A stretch of 64,000 nucleotides of DNA, from positions 241,514 through 305,513 of the forward strand of contig VZTJ01005911.1 of the NCBI GenBank assembly GCA_013397795.1, read 5' to 3'. The number at the start of each line of letters is the position of its first letter. The stretch's first letter is position 1. Positions 35,662 through 46,600 of this stretch are shown here, piece after piece. The DNA is from Orthonyx spaldingii (Eukaryota; Chordata; Aves; Passeriformes; Orthonychidae). The translations under genes and the position numbers were made by a program. The notes beneath the pieces were generated by a model that had not been told where the DNA came from, did no database searches, and saw only the letters and a list, made by a program, of their open reading frames with translations.

Positions 35662-36999
35662 GTTATTGTGGCACCCCAGATGGGACAAACAGAACCTGGT
35701 ACCCTTCCTCTGGACTGGAAACATCTTGCAAGGAATTGCAAGGAATTCTTTCCTGCCGGCAACCCTAAGAATTCCCCTGCAGCAGCCTGAGGGGTAAGGA
35801 ACCACGGTCCCAGGACCCCACAGGAGGTAATATAAAAGCAGCTCTTTTCGTTGAGTAGTTAGTATTCTGTGTGTATTGTATATCTGTGTATAAGTGTGTC
35901 TGTGTAAGGTCGGTAACTGCTAGCAGTCCCAAGAAAACCCAGCGTGGTGGGGGGGAGGGAAATTTGCTTTTGAAGTAGTTTCTCTGAGGTTTTTTCTTTC
36001 GCTGCTCTTCCAACCCGCCCCAGCTGGACTGCAGGAGAGGCAGGCCGTGCGTGTGTGTTTGTCACCGGCTGAGATTGCCTATTGGTGAATAGTTTCTTTC
36101 ATGTTTAACATGCGCGGCTTAGGAACCGGGAGTTCGCCTGGGGACGCCTGGTAAGGTCCATGGCAGAAGGTGGGGGAAGAGTCCCCACTTTCTACAGGTT
36201 GGCAGGAGGCGGAGGAAGGGCCCCCACTGCCTACAAGTTCCACAAAGCGGCCGAGGAAGGCTCGGCTGGCGGCATTTCAAGGGAGAGGCGAGCAGCCCCC
36301 ACTTCCTATGTTCTCTCTGTGGAAAGGGAGGTCCTAGACCTCGGCGGGTTGAAGCGGGCCAGTTCAGAGGAGGGCCCATCTTCTGCTGTGTGCAAAGAAG
36401 GGATTTTGTGACACTTTTTCTGGGATTTCAAAACATGGGCGGCTCCCAAAAACCTCGGCCGAAGTCACGGGACAGTGGCGCAAGCGGGGAGCCCACGCCA
36501 CCCGTGACGGAACGGGGGAACCACGGCTCTTGAGAGGGGCCAAGGCGGCCCCTGCCGTTGCCCTGGTAGTGGCCGGGAGGTGGGGCCGGGGTCGCCGCCG
36601 TGCCGCTTTGCTCCTGCTCCGGCGGGGGAAGGCCCCCCCGCCGCCCCGGGGCGCCGCCCTCACCGGCACTGAGGGGGCCGGGGCTGCGGGTCCTGAGGGC
36701 GGGAACGCCGCCCCGCCATGAGCGACGCCGCCTCTGCCACCGCGGCGGGCGGGAACAGAGGCGGAGCTGAGCCGCTCGGAGAAGCTGACATCACCTTCGT
36801 AGGCAAAAACGACTCTATCGCGGTTTCCATAGTAGCGAGTTTTGTTTTAATTAGAAACAAAAAGCGGCGGGCGGAGGGAGCCGGCGTGGGCGGGGTGTGT
36901 GTGTGCCCCCCGCACGCCCGTCCCCGGCCGTGTCCCCGTTAAGCGCTGCCGGGTCCCTGCTCGGAGACACTTCATCGGCAGGGAGCGGCGAGCACCTTC
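35662..36999 (+). pseudogene. ERV leader and degraded 5' internal region
   Basis: This lies between the 5' LTR and the first recognisable pol fragment. The expected gag and protease cannot be identified. A small frame starting MGGSQK at 36435 ends after about 32 codons. From about 36420 to 36960 the DNA is strongly GC- and CpG-rich, unlike the AT-rich pol and env remnants around it. It could be decayed gag, a different leader, or inserted host sequence. Confidence 0.5.
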
Positions 37000-37005
37000 C
37001 AACCC

Positions 37006-37380
37006 TTGGAATATGAGTTAGAAAAACGCTGGGTGATTTATCAGTTTCTCTATTTGCCAAACTCTCCTAAGAAGGACCTACTGGAATTTTGCAAAAGAAG
37101 AATAACAGACAGTTCAGGATGGTTTACTGAAGTAAATTTTAAAAATACCTTCTCCTCCATTCCTGTGAATAAGAAAGGCCAAGAACTCTTTATTACGTGG
37201 AAGAATTCTAAAACAGGGAAAAGGAGCCAGCTCACCAGGATAGTCCTGCCTGAGGGTTTAAAGAGCAGCCCAACTATATTCAGAAGTCAGCTGGCAAAAG
37301 AACTGGAGAACTGGAGAAACCAGCAGCCAAGAATTGCTGCATTCAACCAGCAGCCAAAGTATATATATATAACACATTAA
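37006..37380 (+). pseudogene. ERV pol fragment: reverse transcriptase (broken)
   Basis: The open frame carries RT-like blocks: a GWFTEVNF segment, an F-x-W-K-N segment, and LPEGLKSSPTIF corresponding to the conserved LPQG/SP region of gammaretroviral RT. The polymerase YxDD region is not found downstream; a microsatellite-like AT tract interrupts at 37360-37560. Only part of the domain survives, so it is non-functional. Confidence 0.8.
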
Positions 37381-37567
37381 TTCCAACTCAACTCACTGTA
37401 ATTTTGTTGTGTGAACACTGACGACATATACTAATAATGTATATGAGTATGCATAATTATATAATGTATATATATATAACACATTAATGAAACAAGTATA
37501 GCATTATTATAAGTATAATGTAAGTATATACTATACTAACACTGATAATGTATATGAGTATGATTGT

Positions 37568-37771
37568 TTGCAGACCGTGGAAGAAGCCTATTCCAACAAA
37601 CCAAATCTGAAGAACGTGCCTCCAGAAGATCTAGACTGGGAGCTGTATGCAGACAAGAGCAGCTTCATGCGAAATGACAAACAGATGACAGGTTATGCAG
37701 TGTCAAGCACGAACCAGGGAACCAGGGAAAAAGCCTTGCCATCAAAGGTATCATCACAAAAGCAGAACTGA
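37568..37771 (+). pseudogene. ERV pol fragment: RNase H (broken)
   Basis: A frame with LDWELYADKSSFM followed by GYAV resembles the start of retroviral RNase H, where the Asp of the D-x-S-S-F motif is catalytic. The frame stops after about 67 codons. It follows the RT remnant in the expected order. Confidence 0.75.
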
Positions 37772-39278
37772 TTATGTCAATGAAAGATCTGGATCTTAGC
37801 TAAGTTATCAGGGAGGAAAGAGGACTGTCAGCTATTCAAGGTAATAGAATTGAACACTGAATAGATCCATGCACTGCTACAGAGTATTTTTGATGTCTAG
37901 AAAAACAGCTTTTATGCATTTGTCGTGGGTTTACTCAGGAAGGGTCAGTTTTGCAAGAGACTTATGGTGTAGGAAGCAGTGCACTTTGCTTTCTGGGAAA
38001 CAGAACTAGTGACTAGCTAGTTTTGAGTATTGATGGGTATATAATTCAATTAAAAGTTGTTTCGCTTTTAGGGAAAAAACTATATTTAAGAGAGATACAC
38101 CTGAAAAAAATCCCTTTTTTTCTGTTTTGTTGCTGCCAGAGAAGCAAGTCTTGTGCTTCGTTTTTTGGTAAGACTGGGCTTTTGCCCTCCCCCCCCACCC
38201 CCCCCCCGCGGGGGGGGGGGGGGCCCGGGCCGGCTCTTTCTGGGCCGGGCCAGCTTCGCAGAACGAGGTTAATGAGACTCTTAACTGCTTCTGCTGCCCG
38301 GTTCAGACTTTTTAAATAATTCGGAAAAATCATAAGAGTGTCGCAGAGGCTCGAAAAAAAATTAACCTTTTCATTGCTCATATGAAACTTGCAGAAACTG
38401 ATCTGCTTTTACACAGATAGAAGAAGAGTGAGAACACTTATAAAAACACAGCATAGAGACTTAAAGTTAGTGAAAGAAGCAGAACTGAAGCTTAGAGGGA
38501 AAGAGCATGAAGAGTGCTATAAAGTAGAAACTGAAAATTCTTCTGTGAAACTCTGATTAAGACTAAGCTAAAATATTCTCTGTAATATATAAAAAATGGT
38601 TGAAGGTGGGATGTGACATTTTACCTGTAGCCAGTGCAGTCAATGAATCAAAGCACCTGTGTGAAAATAAGTAAATATTAAAGTAATTGTAGCCTGATGA
38701 GAAATTTAAGCAAAAAAGAAAAAAAGCTGTGATCTAGATCTTTTGCCCCGGGGAGTGGTCAAAAATTTACGTTGCCAGTCATAAAGGAAGGGGATTTCTT
38801 TTTGCTGTGGTAGTAAAACAACTCATCCTTAAAAAAATACCCCATAAACTGTCATAACCCACCGTAGTAGCAGTGGGAAAGCTACTGGTGTGGGAGGGAC
38901 ATTCCACAACAAACAAAGATCTTTTTCTCCTGGGCGGCTGCTGGTTGTGAGGCTGAAAACCATAAGAACTGTATTTTTTGTGGAGAAGTCAACATGGTAA
39001 AACAAGAGAAAACTCCTCTCCCTAAATGAACTGAAGAAAGACTAATTTAGAAGTAGTAAACTGACTGAAAGTCAAAGTGTTGTTTTTTTGTATTGTCATT
39101 AAAAAAATGGAGAGGTGGGAAGAGCAAAAGTGTTCTGACGGTTTTGTTCTAGTTCTTAATTTTTTTTCCTTCCTTTTAAGTCTGTTAATAAACTCTCTTT
39201 ATATTCTTTAAAGTTTGAACCTGCTTTACCTACTCCTAATCCTTATCTCACAGCAAAGTTAAAAAAAATCTAGTAAGT
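37772..39278. other. ERV internal sequence, highly decayed
   Basis: No domain is recognisable. It contains a homopolymer block (C-run then G-run) at 38191-38224, then A-rich sequence. By position it should represent the end of RNase H and linker sequence. Confidence 0.45.
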
Positions 39279-40420
39279 GTGCTGATGTTTAACCAAAAAA
39301 CTCAAGTGAACGAACTCAAACCACTACAGCATTGCAAAGCTCAGCAAAACGGGAAAACGACTCCTGAATTAGAGAATCATTCTGCTGATGAAATAGTAAA
39401 AGGGGCTGCAGAAAAAGGCATCTTAACAGTGGTGCCACAGAGGAGAATTGATTTGTTAAGGTTTTCGCCCAGCTGTGATCAGAAAGACCATCAGTTTTCT
39501 GGCACGAAAGCTGGAATCAAAGAAAGTGAATGGACTATTGCACCAGAGGGACGGATTGTAGTCCCACCTCAGCAAAAACATGAATGCACTCATAGGGGAA
39601 CAGAGAACCTTTTGAAACATCTGAAGAAAGGAGATAATAAAAAGGAAGTGACTGATATTGGACAGTCTATAAGAAGCAAATGTGAAATCTGCTATAGAAG
39701 ATGAACATGAGCAAAAGAGTTGTGTTAGAAATAACAGAGGCAGGGGATTTTCCTGGAGATTATTGGCAAATAGATTCTGCTGAGTTACCAAGCAAAGAAG
39801 GGAACAGGTATCTGTTAGTGTTAATTGACACCTTTAGTGGATGGTCTGAAGCTTACCCCTGTTGCACTAACATAGCAAAGAAGGTGGTGAAAGTTTTGCT
39901 CAGTCATATAATTCCAAGGTTTGGGGTTCCTTTGGGGTTGGTCCCCCAGTGATTGGGGAAGTTAGTCAAATGTTAAGAATTGTTTAAGATCTGTAAATTC
40001 CCTACCTACCCCAGGTGAGTGGTAAGGCTGAATGTGTGAATGGAAGAACCCTCAAAACACAGATCAGTAAAATTTGTCAAGAAACATCCATGACATGGGT
40101 TCAAGTCTTATACCTTATACGTACCTATAGCCTTAATGAGAATCCACATACAACCAAGGCAGAGGGACAACATAAGTCCTTATGCAATACTGCATGGCAA
40201 GCCACATCAAACTGGTATATTACAGGGAAAATTCATATGATGGGAAAATTGACTTGCAGAAGTATTTAACAGCTTTTAAGTTCCACCTTACAGAAGCTCC
40301 AGAGATTCGTCGTGTTATCCAGACACATCTGCCCAGCTGTTCCAGCCTGGAGACTGAGTGTGTGCTAAATGGAGAGACAATGACTTTGCAAACTAAGTGA
40401 AGAGGACCATTCCAAGTGCT
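39279..40420 (+). pseudogene. ERV pol fragment: integrase (broken)
   Basis: Pieces in order include a CEIC segment (end of the HHCC zinc-binding region) near 39690, YWQID with the first catalytic Asp, RYLLVLIDTFSGWSEAYP and IPRFGVPLG. A stop follows, then SGKAE containing the catalytic Glu and LKTQISKICQE at 40015-40110. KGPFQVL-like C-terminal sequence lies near 40400. The second catalytic Asp region is lost at the stop/deletion near 39950, and several stops occur, so it is inactive. Confidence 0.8.
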
Positions 40421-40785
40421 GACTACCCTCACCGACACCAGAGGTGCTGGCAGAGAACCCTGAATTCACTGCTCCAGAGTTATGAAAACCTCTGCTCCCA
40501 AAACAACTGAAAAACAGAGACTGATACAGATCAGGATGATGTGATTTAAAATTGTTCTTTTGTCCCTGTTATCTGCTCAGTTGGTAACCATGATATAGAT
40601 CTGGCCTCAGACTTTACATGTGGCTTTAATCTGAAATGTATCCAAAAGCTCTTCATAAGAACAGCTTGTCAGGGTGGTATTGGATATGAAAATTTAGCCT
40701 GGTAAGTTTTGCCCCTAGATAAAGATTGGGCCTGTACCCATGGGGCTGTAATTCCAAATACAGTATTTAATTGTATTAATGATTA

Positions 40786-41100
40786 ATGAACATATTGAAA
40801 CAGAATGGCTCTCAATTTCCTACTGCCTGCAAAATCATTAACACTGGTTGTTGTTCTTTCGCAAATCAGAGTGAAAGAGTTATTGAAGATTTGGGTGAAA
40901 TTTGGAAGCAAACTCAAAATTTCACACCAGATAGTTCTCAAAAGGACTCACTGAACCTTGAATGTACCTTCAGTACAGTCACTTCATGGTGACCAAACTG
41001 GGCCTGGATAAAAGAAGTGTTCATAGTAGCTGTAGTTATAGTTGGCATGTGTATGATAGCTGGTTGTGTAAACCAGTGGTGTGGTTAAATATGGAGTAGA
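40786..41100 (+). pseudogene. ERV env fragment: transmembrane subunit (broken)
   Basis: The frame includes a CC motif followed by FANQSE and an IEDLGEIW stretch, typical of the C-terminal part of gammaretrovirus-like TM. After an in-frame stop at about 40990 comes a hydrophobic run (VFIVAVVIVGMCMIAGC) that would be the membrane anchor. The surface subunit is not recognisable. Stops make it defective. Confidence 0.65.
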
Positions 41101-41121
41101 GACTAAACAAGGGGTTAGTCT

Positions 41122-41140
41122 CTTAAAAAAGGGGAGGAAA
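41122..41140 (+). other. ERV polypurine tract
   Basis: A purine run, aaaaaaggggaggaaa, directly abuts the TGATGC start of the 3' LTR, as expected for plus-strand priming. Confidence 0.8.
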
Positions 41141-42035
41141 TGATGCTGTTTTGGTTTTTGCCTTTTTTCTTTATATATTCTCTCTATTCTTTGCACATAT
41201 ATTTGTAACCTATTGTATTAGTGGCAAGTTTTGCCAGTAGTTTTCCATGCCCTTTCCTAAGCAAGAAGACAAAACAGATTGTAGAGCTCCAAGTCCCGGA
41301 GCACAAAGCCCTTATCCTATCTTGGTTCTTCCTGGGAACCAAGGTTGAGAACAAGGTCTTCGAGACACATTTTCATGAACAAAGTACCGCTGGTACCAAG
41401 GTGGGAGCTCCAGAGAAGGGGCTTGACCTGGGGAGGCTTTACATCAGCACTTGTACTCCTAATTGGTGGTTTTTATCAATTATGCTTCCAGCAGCTTGGA
41501 AAAAACCAGAGACTGCTGCTTCTTTCAGCAGGATCCATCTTTATTATACACACTGCAGTATTTATATGTTTCTACTATGGGAAAGTTTAAAGAACGTCTT
41601 AGGAAGGTGCAGGAGGAAAGACAAAACAGCCGACACCTCCAAGTACTCGTTAGAGCAGATGTTTCTGCCTTCATCAGTCATGCAATCAAAGATGCATTTC
41701 CCCAACGTCCTGGGAGACAAAAAGGAGGCATCCACACCTGCTGCTTATGGCTGTAGTTATTCCTCTGGTATGCACCTTTCCCAAAAGACAGAGAATGTTT
41801 ATCAAAGTTAAGTGTAACAAGTTGCTGTTCTACACAGGGCTCTGGCTGCTGCAGGCTGCCTCTTCTGCAGTGCTAATTTCCTAAACCTTTAAAACTGTAT
41901 GCACCCCCATGGGGGGTGGGCTTTCGTGGACATTCTTCCATAATTGCTCCTGAAGCTCCAATAAAGATCCACTTTTCTATTACCTCCTATATTAATATCA
42001 TCTCGAGTTTCATTTCCAGGTTAAAAAAGGCAACA
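41141..42035 (+). mobile_element. ERV 3' LTR (with a different insertion)
   Basis: It begins tgatgctgttttgg and ends aaaaaaggcaaca, co-linear with the 5' LTR apart from a 384-bp insertion and the absence of the solo LTR. The outer part after 41875 matches the 5' LTR again (gcacccccatggggggtggg). AATAAA is at ctccaataaagatcc. Confidence 0.9.
41487..41870. mobile_element. 384-bp insertion in the ERV 3' LTR
   Basis: This segment is missing from the 5' LTR and is flanked by TGCT (41483-41486 and 41871-41874). Read on the minus strand it has a TATA-like acatataaatac and then aataaagatgg, so it could be another solo LTR, but its ends are not a clean TG...CA at those borders. Family unknown. Confidence 0.6.
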
Positions 42036-42447
42036 CAACCTGGTCTTGAACGCTTCAGGGATGGGGCAGCCACAGCTTCTCTGGACAACCTGTGTCAGGG
42101 CCTCACCACCCTCACAAGGAAGAACTTCTTCCCAATATCCCATCTAACCCTGCCCTCTGGCAATGAGAAGCCATTCCCCCTTGTCCTGTCACTTCAGGCC
42201 TTGTTCCAAGTGCCTCACCAGCTCTCTTGGAACACCTTTAGGCACTATAAGGGGCTCTAAGGTCTCCCCTGAAGCCTTCTCCAAGCTGAACACCCCCAGC
42301 TGTCCCAGCCTTGTCTCCAGAGCAGAGGGGCTCCAGCCTTTGGAGCATCTTCAGTGCCTTCTCTGGACTGGCCCCAGCAGCTCCATGTCCTGACGTTGGG
42401 GGCCACAGAGCTGGAGGTAGCTCTGCAGGTGGGGTCTCACCACAGCA
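42036..42447 (-). mobile_element. CR1 LINE, 5' part (split by ERV)
   Basis: After the CAAC duplicate the CR1 interrupted at 34639 continues (cttcagggatggggcagcc, tcccttctccaagctgaaca-like blocks, ggtggggtctcaccacagca). It is minus strand and 5'-truncated. The CR1 must predate the ERV. Confidence 0.9.
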
Positions 42448-42603
42448 AGTTACCTGTTGTCAGATTAAAAGGTGCAATTTTTTGTGTCCTGGGCTGAACC
42501 TCTTGCTGGCTGATGGTCCCTGTGGCTGATACACAAGGGGTCCGGTGCCATGACTGCTCCTTAGGAAAAGCATGATTGCAGGGGAGCTGGAAGGAGGGAA
42601 AAG

Positions 42604-43397
42604 AGATCCAGGATGTACTGGGGCACTTGGGTGGTTTTGCCACAACCAGTGGCACCACGGATGACAACAACAGAATTGTGATGGATCGCATCCAGAATTT
42701 CACTTTCAAAGTTCTTCACAGGTAAGGCCTCTCTCTCTTCTTGGATCTGGATAAAGAGTCCAGGTCATCTCCAAAATCTCCAAAAATCAGCCTGCTCTGC
42801 TCCACATCTATACTTTGCCACACTTTTCTACACTTTTCCTTTACACAAAGGAAAAACTGCCAAAGAAGAGGTCATAGTTTGTATTTTTGCCTGCCACAGC
42901 ACAACTCATCCCCACATCCACCCCAGTGGAACATCCAGCACTTCTGAAAACGTGCTGTGTATTTCTGCTGAAATCCAGCCTTACACACTTCATGTTACGT
43001 TCAACTCCTTCTGGAAAATAAAGAGCCCAGCGCAAGGATGACAGGTCACAGGGAGCACACTTACCCTCTGCAATTCCTGATCCTGCTCCAGACGGTACAT
43101 GAAATCACTTTTCAGATCCCTGCTTATTTGCTCCGCAGTGAGCTGGAAGTGTAAGGCATTATTTGGAGGTTTTTGGACCCCTCTTCTTATCTACATCATG
43201 ACTTCAGTATCACATCAGTCACACCAACATCATGATCCCAACTATTCGTAAAGGGTCATTTCCTACATAACTCCCTGAGATATTCGTAAAGGATCATTTC
43301 CTACATAACTCCCTAAAATCAGTTATGCCTCTGATCTGCTTTATTTCATTCATTCCAGCGTATTAAACTTTCATCTCCAAAGAAGTCTCTCAGAAAG
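42604..43397 (-). pseudogene. Inverted partial copy of DHX9 (exons 10-11 and introns)
   Basis: On the minus strand this matches the DHX9 block at about 53925-54720. It includes the exon 10 equivalent (43120-43030 region, EQISRDLKSDFMYRLEQDQELQR), the intron, and the first part of the exon 11 equivalent with the Walker A GATGCGKT, stopping at ...YILD. Beyond 42604 the sequence is unrelated. Similarity is high, with scattered substitutions and one small tandem difference. Introns are retained, so it arose by DNA duplication, not retroposition. It lacks the rest of the gene and is not a functional helicase. Confidence 0.9.
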
Positions 43398-43399
43398 AT

Positions 43400-43427
43400 C
43401 GAAAACACTGAAAAAGAACGTTTGTTT
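43400..43427 (+). repeat. 28-bp segment shared with the DHX9 intron in opposite relative orientation
   Basis: cgaaaacactgaaaaagaacg plus a short tail is found here and at 53894-53921, on the plus strand in both places. The adjoining duplicated block is inverted, so the orientation relationship flips at this edge. The two differ at one or two bases. Confidence 0.85.
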
Positions 43428-43499
43428 AAATTTAAACACTTCGACTACTTGAGAAAAGCACTCTGTCCAGCAGGAAGCCAACAGACGGTGGTTCGGACA

Positions 43500-43667
43500 G
43501 CAGCAGGGTGCGGGGCGCTGAGGGAAGAAGGGCGGAGGGAACACGCCCGGCCCCTCCCGGCCCCTCCCGGCCGCCGTCCGGCCCCGCGCAGGCGCTGCCG
43601 GCGGTGCTGCCGCGGCTTCGGCGCCGGCTGGAGCGGGCGGGCCCGGCCCGGCGCCCCCGGCCCGGCC
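43500..43667 (+). promoter_or_regulatory. DHX9 CpG-island promoter and 5'UTR
   Basis: DNA is very GC- and CpG-rich from about 43500 through 44400, spanning the start codon. No TATA box is evident, consistent with a housekeeping CpG promoter. The transcription start is not defined by sequence alone. Confidence 0.7.
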
Positions 43668-46600
43668 ATGGGGGACGTGAAGAACTACCTGTACGCCTGG
43701 TGCGGCAGGAGGAGGGGGATGCCGGCCTACGAGATCCGCGCCTCCGGCAGCCGCGGCCGGCAGACCTTCCTCTGCGAGGTGCGGGCCTGCCCCGCCGGGG
43801 AAGCGGGCTGGGCGCCCTCAGGGGGGCTGGGAGCCGTGAGGGGGACTTAGGGATGTGCCGCGGGTTTGGGGACGCAGAGGGGGGCTGGGGCCCTCCGGGA
43901 CCCTGGACGGACCCTGCCGAGGCTCTGTCGGGGATCTGAGGGCCCCGAGCGGGTCTGGGGCCCTGCCGGGCGTGTGGGGGCTGTACCGGGGGATTGGAGG
44001 CCGTGCCGGGAGTCTGGGCTCTGCCAGAGGGAACTTGGGCCTGCCGGGAGTCTGGGGTCGCTGCCGGAAGGACGTGGAACTCTGCCGGGGGTCTGAGGAC
44101 CCTGTCAAAGGGAATGTGGGGCCTTGCCGGGGGTCTGAGGTTCGTGATGGGGCCTGGGCTTTGCCAGGGGTCTCGGGGTGTTGCCGAGGGCTCTGCCGCA
44201 GGGAACGTGATAATCTGTGCCGCGGGCCAGGGAGCAGGTCTCCTGCTTTGTCAGAGAATCTGGGGCCCTGCTAGGGATGCTGACAGGGTCTGGGCTCTGC
44301 CAGAAGGAAACTGGGGTCAGCGCCGGGGGTCTGGGGTCTTGTCCGAGGCCCGGACCCTTGCTCGGCCTGGGTGGGAGTCACTGGAAGCCGAGGGCTCGGG
44401 GAGGGCTGGGCCGCTTTGAGCCAGAGAGTCCTGGCTGCCAGTGCGCGGTGTGAAATGAGTGAAAGGAGGGAAGAAGCCGGAACGATGTTCTTACAGGGAA
44501 AAGGGATTGGTTTATTTAAGTGTGGTGTGTGTGTCTCTGCACCGTGTGTGACCCTCCTTGCAGTTAAAATAGCTGGTGAGGTCTAATGTACGTCACCTTT
44601 GCCAAGAGCTTTGGCCCGCTCTTGAACTTGAGATGAAATGCATTGAAGAATTCTTGTTGGAATGGTTGCTACTCTGCACTGGTCAAACAGTACTTTACTC
44701 CTGCCTCTAGATATTGGTGATGTGGGAGCTGTGAATTCAGGTTGGCTCTGACAGGTAGCTGACACTAAATGTGAGGCCATGTGCAGAACAGATCAGTTCC
44801 TGAGTGATGGTTTGGATTTGCACTAAACACTTTAAATTTGTTGTTTTACCCTTCCCTCACCTGTTTGTCTTCTGTGTCAGTAAGAAAACTAAGAAACACA
44901 GTGGCATCAAAGCAATTTTCAAGGTATTATAACTGGTTGAACAATACTTGGGTGGAATGATTGTATGAATAGATATATTCACAGAATCATGGAGTGGTTT
45001 GGTTTGGAAGGGACCTTAAAGCTCATCCAGTTCCACCCCCTGCCATGGACAGACACCTTCCACTGTCCCAGGATGCACCAAGCCCCATCCAGCCTGGCCT
45101 TGAACACTTCCAGGAATGGGGCAACCACAGCTTCTCCAGGCAATCCTGTGCCAGGACCTTACCAAACTCACAGGGAACAATTTCTTCCTAATATCTCATC
45201 TAACCCTGCCCTCTCTCAGTGTGAAGCCATTCCCCCTTGTTCTGTCACTCCATGCTTTTTGTAAAAAGTCAAACGATACATATCTATTTTATATTATGCA
45301 ACATATAAGTATTGTTGTACTGGTTTTGATATGTTCATGCCCTGTAAGTATCCATGAAAGCTTAACAGGTGAAAGGATCAGTCTTACTGAAATGTCTCCC
45401 TTGCTGTTTTTTACAGCTTGGTAGGATGGCTCTGGATCCAGTATGGTTACTGTATGGTTGGAGGTACCGTTGTCCAGGGTATAGAATTGCTGTTCTAAAC
45501 TAAAAAAAAAACAAGAATCAGAAATAAATCACATCTCTCTAGTTGCAAGAACATGGAGCTATGTCTGAGTGGACACAAGGACCCCTGTCCTTGTTGTCCA
45601 AGGGTTTGGGATTTAGGTCGAAGAAAATGATCTTGGGCAGAGTTTGCTGCTGTGTGTTGCCAGGGTCCCTTCCTACATTCATTTTTCTTCTTCCACGAGG
45701 TTTTGGGAAGCACTTGTGCCCTGAGAGGAGAAGTTCTCAGAGTGTGGGGGTTTGCTTTTCAAAACCTACAGAAATATATAGATATAAATTCTGATAAGTA
45801 ACAATACTTAGTAATACTGTTTCTCGTTGTCAGCGGCCAGGATTTGGTGTTGCAGCCAGTGTTGCTGTCTCCAAGCCCCTTTCAGTGCCAGAGCTGTGTG
45901 TTGTTCCTTGCAGGTCCGAGTGGAAGGCTTCAACTACGTTGGCATGGGCAACTCCACCAACAAGAAGGATGCGCAGAGCAATGCTGCCCGAGACTTCATC
46001 AACTACTTAGTGCGGGTGAATGAGATGAAAAAGGATGAAATTCCTGCTTTTGGAGTAAGCTCCTCTTTCTCCTTACCAATGAGCAATCTATAATTGTGGT
46101 GCCATACTTTGGGTTCAGTCTGGTGCCCCAGTGGAGTTCAGCCTGGCAATGAATGTGAGGGACTTCTTGCACTGCTGGAAGGCTGGGATGCACACAGAAT
46201 ATCATGGAATCATTTAGGTTGAAAAAGACTGTTGGAATTATCAAGTCCAACTGAATGTTGTAGGATCATCTGGTAAATACAGCTGCATGTTGGGCTGGAA
46301 AGAATTCAGAGTCCCTATGAGGTGCTGCCTGGCTTTAAAAGTGCTGAGTACTCAACCTGGTACTGGGAAGTTTTAGAGCCATGTTATAATATATATATAT
46401 AACATATAATCCTATGTGCTTAAAAAAAAAAAGAAGAAAACAAAAAATAATAATCACAGATATATCAAACCAGACATTGAAAATCTGGCATTTTTAAACC
46501 ATAATTGCTTCAGGTGTGTAGCAAGATCACTGCTTTTTATGACGTTTTGTGAACACTCAGCAGTGACTATCACTTAAAGGCTGAGGAAGAGGAGGGCAAC

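Noticed and set aside
35662..41140. Intact, potentially active provirus
   Set aside because: Gag/protease are unrecognisable, RT, RNase H and integrase are fragments with stops, and env retains only part of TM.
42604..43397. Second functional DHX9-like helicase gene
   Set aside because: Only two exons are present, inverted, and the second stops matching before its end. No other helicase motif is nearby.
43422..44453. Overlapping open frames around the DHX9 start
   Set aside because: These are GC-rich shadows of DHX9 exon 1 and intron 1; only the MGDVK frame matches the protein.
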